In this document: positions 61,095 through 64,000 of the stretch, in pieces
Numbering within the stretch: position 1 is the first letter of the stretch
How the letters are laid out: each line of letters opens with the position of its first letter
From: Paenibacillus sp. KS-LC4
GTDB lineage: Bacteria; Bacillota; Bacilli; Paenibacillales; Paenibacillaceae
DNA: 64,000 nucleotides
Direction of reading: 5' to 3'
Assembly (NCBI RefSeq): GCF_036894955.1
Contig: NZ_CP145905.1
Location: 813,501-877,500, forward strand
Program-made: the position numbers and the translations under genes
Notes under the pieces: generated by a model
Database searches by the model: none
The model's input: the letters and a program-made list of their open reading frames with translations, nothing else
What the model was told of the DNA's origin: nothing

Positions 61095-61591
61095 TAGGTG
61101 TTTTAAAATGAATGGGCATTGCTACGGCTCAGAAGGCCGTTTTATATTTTAGTTTAAGGGGTTACTATCGCCGTGAAGATAAAATTTGTTGGACACAGCA
61201 GCAGCTATTTCAACCGAATCGTTGCTTTGGGAAAGGCTTTGGACTCAGGAGTCGCTAATACGTTGTTCATCCCCATTTCGACGGGTTTTTTAGGATGATA
61301 ACGGATCTCCTGTCCGCTTATAGCCTGAAATCGGATCAAAATCCAAAATAGCGGCATCTCAGTCCTTGAAACATAAAAGTGTGTGCCCCAAGCTTCGAGG
61401 GCTTCGGTATTTGAATCGGTATCTCCAAACGCAAAAAAAAGGTACAACCCGCACTTTTCAGCGAGGTTGTACCTTTTCTATAATCTATGAGCCTTTGAAC
61501 GTAATGTGCTCGGTAGCATTGCCTTTATCATCAGCTCTGATTAATTACCGTGAAAGGAAACCATGCCATCCTTTATTTAGGGAAAGTGAGC
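61095..61591. other. Intergenic region without a convincing gene; trxB terminator
   Basis: About 500 bases between the PstS-like gene and trxB. An 80-codon minus-strand frame (61205-61447) starts at a TTG inside the terminator stem and has no ribosome site, and a 42-codon plus-strand frame near 61172 is also unsupported. It may be the remains of a decayed gene. At 61433-61477 AAAAGGTACAACC pairs with GGTTGTACCTTTT, and on the minus strand a T8 run follows. Confidence 0.5.
61433..61477 (-). terminator. Terminator of trxB
   Basis: A perfect 13-bp stem followed on the minus strand by TTTTTTTT. It lies about 115 bases after the trxB stop. Confidence 0.85.
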
Positions 61592-62536
61592 TTAAGCATG
61601 CACCGCAGCGGCATGTGCTTGGGCTTCCAGGTAACGCTCGGCGTCGAGCGCTGCCATACAGCCGCTACCAGCAGCCGTAATCGCTTGGCGATACTGGCGA
61701 TCCTGCACGTCGCCACAGGCGAAGACGCCTGGTATGTTCGTCTCGGACGTTCCGGGCTTCACAATAATATAGCCTTGATCGTCAGTGTCGATTTGACCGC
61801 CAAGGAAGCCTGTGTTCGGCGTATGCCCGATCGTAATAAATACGCCGTCCGCCTCAATCAGCTCTTCCTCACCGGTTTCATTGTTGCGCACTTTAAGTCC
61901 TTGAAGACCAGTATCTCCGGCTGCTACCTCAAGCGGGGTGCGGTCGAGGCTCCAGGAGATTTTGTCATTGTCGCGAGCGCGATCCTGCATGATTTTCGAA
62001 GCGCGCAGCTCGGAGCGGCGGTTAACGACCGTTACTTCCGACGCGAAGCGAGTTAGGAACACCGATTCCTCCATAGCGGAGTCGCCGCCGCCGACAACGA
62101 GAATTTTTTTGCCGCGGAAAAAGAAACCATCGCAGGTTGCGCATGTGCTGACGCCGCGTCCAATGTTTTCTTGCTCGCCGGGAATACCGAGATATTTTGC
62201 CGAAGCGCCAGTAGAAATAATAACGGATTCAGCTTGCAGCTCGCCGATTCCTTCCACATCGAGTGTATAAGGACGTTTACTGAAATCTACGCTTTTCACA
62301 GAGCCCGTCCGGAACGTAGCGCCGAAGCGCTGTGCTTGCTTGCGCATATTGGACATCAGCTCGCTGCCGAGAATGCCGTCAGGGAAGCCGGGGAAATTTT
62401 CAATTTCGGTCGTCGTCGTCAACTGGCCGCCTGGCTGCCAGCCTTCAATAACGAGCGGCTCCATGTTGGCGCGAGCCAAATAAATAGCAGCGGTTAGTCC
62501 CGCAGGTCCAGTACCGATAATAATTGTTTTATGCAT
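61592..62536 (-). CDS. trxB: Thioredoxin reductase
   Basis: A 314-residue flavoenzyme that moves electrons from NADPH through FAD to thioredoxin. The FAD site is IIGTGPAGLTAAIYLARA, the redox pair lies in STCATCDGFFF (CxxC), the NADPH site is VVGGGDSAMEESVFLT, and the C-terminal FAD segment is GVFACGDVQDRQYRQAITAAGSG. The length is standard. A PerR-like box lies ~45-60 bases upstream, similar to that of dps. It is a single gene divergent from the two-component system. Confidence 0.96.
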   Translation of the reverse strand: MHKTIIIGTGPAGLTAAIYLARANMEPLVIEGWQPGGQLTTTTEIENFPGFPDGILGSELMSNMRKQAQRFGATFRTGSVKSVDFSKRPYTLDVEGIGELQAESVIISTGASAKYLGIPGEQENIGRGVSTCATCDGFFFRGKKILVVGGGDSAMEESVFLTRFASEVTVVNRRSELRASKIMQDRARDNDKISWSLDRTPLEVAAGDTGLQGLKVRNNETGEEELIEADGVFITIGHTPNTGFLGGQIDTDDQGYIIVKPGTSETNIPGVFACGDVQDRQYRQAITAAGSGCMAALDAERYLEAQAHAAAVHA

Positions 62537-62580
62537 AAATAATTGCCTCCATTCGATAACCTCTGATCATCATTTCTAGT

Positions 62581-62595
62581 TTAAAATTATTACAA
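62581..62595 (-). promoter_or_regulatory. PerR-like box upstream of trxB
   Basis: TTAAAATTATTACAA matches the PerR consensus at 13 of 15 positions and shares the right 11 bases (AATTATTACAA) with the box before dps. Confidence 0.5.
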
Positions 62596-62680
62596 TTAAC
62601 GGGTACTGTCAAACATGTTCATCTTAAATTCATCTATATGTATTATGGTAGGGTAAAGTCGAACCGCAGGGGAGAGCCGC

Positions 62681-63355
62681 ATGCCAAAAATATTAGTTGT
62701 AGATGACGATCCAAACATTCGTGAGCTGGTCAGCATTTTGCTGCGCCGCGAAGGTTTTCAAATTATAGAAGCGCAGGATGGACAGGAGGCGCTAGAGCTG
62801 CTTGAGACGGTGCTGCCGGATTTAGCCGTTATTGATGTCATGATGCCGCGCATGGATGGCTGGGCCTTATGCGAAACGCTGCGCGCATCGTATGATATGC
62901 CGCTGCTGCTGCTGACCGCTAAAGGAGAAACGGCGAATAAAGTAAAAGGCTTCGGCCTTGGGGCGGATGATTATATGGTAAAGCCATTTGAGCCGCTAGA
63001 GCTGGCAGTACGCATTAAAGCTTTGCTCAAGCGCTACCGTATCGCGACTTCACAGACCGTGGAGCTGGGGCGGCTGACGCTTAATTTGAGTGAATTTCAT
63101 GTCACGATGGCTGGCAAACGGCTGCTGCTGCCGCCTAAAGAGTTTGAGCTGTTGTTCAAGCTGGCAAGCTACCCGGACAAAACATTTTCAAGGGAGCATT
63201 TGATCGAGCAAATATGGGGCATGAACTATGAAGGGGATGAGCGGACGGTGGATGTACATATCAAACGGCTGCGCGAGCGCTTTACCGAGGAAGAAGCGGG
63301 CATCCGAATCGTCACGATTCGCGGGCTTGGTTATCGAATGGAGGAGCTTGAATGA
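62681..63355 (+). CDS. OmpR/PhoB-family response regulator
   Basis: A 224-residue response regulator. The receiver (1-115) has VDDDPNIREL, phosphoacceptor Asp52 in LAVIDVMMPRMDG, Thr/Ala LLLTAKGE and Lys in YMVKPFEP. The winged-helix DNA-binding domain (~125-222) has LPPKEFELLFKLASYPDKTFSREHLIEQIWG, DERTVDVHIKRLRERF and IVTIRGLGYRME. GGGGAGAG precedes ATG 62681. It overlaps the kinase gene by 4 bases (ATGA). The genes controlled are unknown. Confidence 0.93.
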   Translation: MPKILVVDDDPNIRELVSILLRREGFQIIEAQDGQEALELLETVLPDLAVIDVMMPRMDGWALCETLRASYDMPLLLLTAKGETANKVKGFGLGADDYMVKPFEPLELAVRIKALLKRYRIATSQTVELGRLTLNLSEFHVTMAGKRLLLPPKEFELLFKLASYPDKTFSREHLIEQIWGMNYEGDERTVDVHIKRLRERFTEEEAGIRIVTIRGLGYRMEELE

Positions 63356-64000
63356 TTCGCAGCCTGTATGTCCGCGTGACCTTGACGTTTCTCGTCATTG
63401 TGGTCATCAGCATGGGTATTGCTTATTGGATGGCGGATCAAATGTTCACAAGGGATTTAAGCGGACAGTTTCCTAAGCTGTTGGATCTCTCGATTGTACG
63501 GATGGAACAGCTTTATGCCGCTTCCGAGCCAAAGTCCTTGAGTATCTTCATTAAACAGGTTGCAGAAATGCAAAATATAGCGATTGTAGCCATAGACCGT
63601 AGTGGAGAAGTCATTGTGGCGGGCAAGACCAGCGCGGAAATTACACAGCTTCTAACGCCAGAGGTGATTGATAATGCTTTGGCCGGTCAGCTGCAAATGC
63701 TGCCAAGCCAAGCTGAGGGCGAGAGCAACGGGCCGTCCTCGCCACCAGCTTTAGGGCGCAAAGCTGTGCTTGGCGAAAGGGAGTGGGCGATTTTCGTTCG
63801 GCCCGATCGCATTCCGGAAATTCGCAGCTTCCAGCGCAACACCTACACCATATTGATTACGCTGCTTGTCGCCGGCTGCATTCTAATTCCGATTGCTGCA
63901 CGTTATTTGGTCAAGCCGCTCAAAATGATGACCGAAGCGACGAAGCGCATCGCCACCGGAGATTTCTCTGTGCAGCTTCCGCTGCAGCGCCGGGATGAGC
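63352..64000 (+). CDS. Sensor histidine kinase, N-terminal part (cut by window end)
   Basis: 216 codons are visible. Transmembrane helix 1 (LTFLVIVVISMGIAYWMA) is followed by an extracytoplasmic sensor of ~130 residues (DLSGQFPKLLDLSIVRMEQLYA, NIAIVAIDRSGEVIVAG), helix 2 (YTILITLLVAGCILIPIAARYLV) and the start of a HAMP domain (KPLKMMTEATKRIATGDFSVQLP). The catalytic domains lie beyond the window. The gene starts at ATG 63352, overlapping the regulator stop, so it is the cognate kinase of that regulator. Confidence 0.9.
   Translation, partial: MIRSLYVRVTLTFLVIVVISMGIAYWMADQMFTRDLSGQFPKLLDLSIVRMEQLYAASEPKSLSIFIKQVAEMQNIAIVAIDRSGEVIVAGKTSAEITQLLTPEVIDNALAGQLQMLPSQAEGESNGPSSPPALGRKAVLGEREWAIFVRPDRIPEIRSFQRNTYTILITLLVAGCILIPIAARYLVKPLKMMTEATKRIATGDFSVQLPLQRRDE

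Noticed and set aside
61205-61447. 80-codon minus-strand ORF
   Set aside because: It begins at a TTG within the trxB terminator stem, its first codons are the T-run, and it has no ribosome site or motif.
1-64000. CRISPR arrays, tRNA or rRNA genes
   Set aside because: No short regularly spaced repeats with unique spacers were seen, and no cloverleaf or rRNA-like stretch was recognised on reading the sequence.

Overview
The window looks like chromosome from a Gram-positive, spore-forming Bacillota, most likely Paenibacillus or a close relative. This is inferred from several traits together: very strong AGGAGG-type ribosome binding sites with frequent GTG/TTG starts, S-layer-homology (SLH) anchored giant surface proteins, a CYP102A (P450-BM3 type) fusion, a secreted GH10 xylanase, GntR/YtrA-type ABC operons, PerR-like boxes and a collagen-like (possibly spore-surface) protein. 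No rRNA, tRNA, CRISPR array or prophage core was found. Both ends cut through genes.

Layout. 1-8.3 kb holds an acetyltransferase, three tandem phage-tail-collar (MdpB-like) proteins and an SLH protein with six near-identical 549-bp repeats. 8.3-15.4 kb holds a two-headed hybrid histidine kinase with a NarL-type regulator and a permuted-papain hydrolase on the minus strand. Facing away from them is a plus-strand operon of two RhiA-like proteins and an astacin-type metalloprotease, preceded by three TGGTCATA direct repeats. 15.5-19.1 kb is a GntR-controlled ABC-2 transporter operon with palindromes over its promoter. 19.1-21.7 kb is a TetR regulator divergent from a two-component flavin monooxygenase and its FMN reductase. 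21.7-28.2 kb has a metallophosphoesterase, a LysE exporter, a Nudix hydrolase, an SgrR-like regulator divergent from an MFS transporter, and a VOC protein.

28.2-29.5 kb is a complete IS3-family element (IS150 group) with a 3-bp target duplication. It sits in the loop of a pre-existing transcription terminator. 29.5-33.9 kb is the CYP102A fatty-acid hydroxylase with palindromes over its promoter and a TetR gene behind it. 34-42.8 kb has a pentapeptide-repeat protein, a GNAT protein, an ECF sigma/anti-sigma pair whose sigma gene seems to use an AUC start, a GH10 xylanase, a DUF2062 protein, a copper-amine-oxidase-like domain protein, a Dabb protein and a TerC-family transporter.

42.8-44.3 kb is a minus-strand cassette of three proteins that appear to share one small beta-strand-rich domain, fused in one case to 45 Gly-X-Y collagen triplets. 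44.5-46.8 kb encodes KDPG aldolase and fumarase. 47.3-54.6 kb is a single 2415-residue SLH protein that combines lamin-tail, OB-like, nuclease and two 5'-nucleotidase modules. 54.7-64 kb holds an MBL hydrolase, an ABC-F ATPase, an FAA-hydrolase-family enzyme, Dps, a TVP38 membrane protein, a membrane-anchored PstS-like protein, thioredoxin reductase and an OmpR-type two-component system.

Common themes are surface assembly (SLH, collars, collagen), scavenging of extracellular polymers (xylanase, nuclease/nucleotidase, astacin) and oxidative-stress defence (Dps and TrxB share a PerR-like box). All family assignments come from reading motifs, not from database searches.
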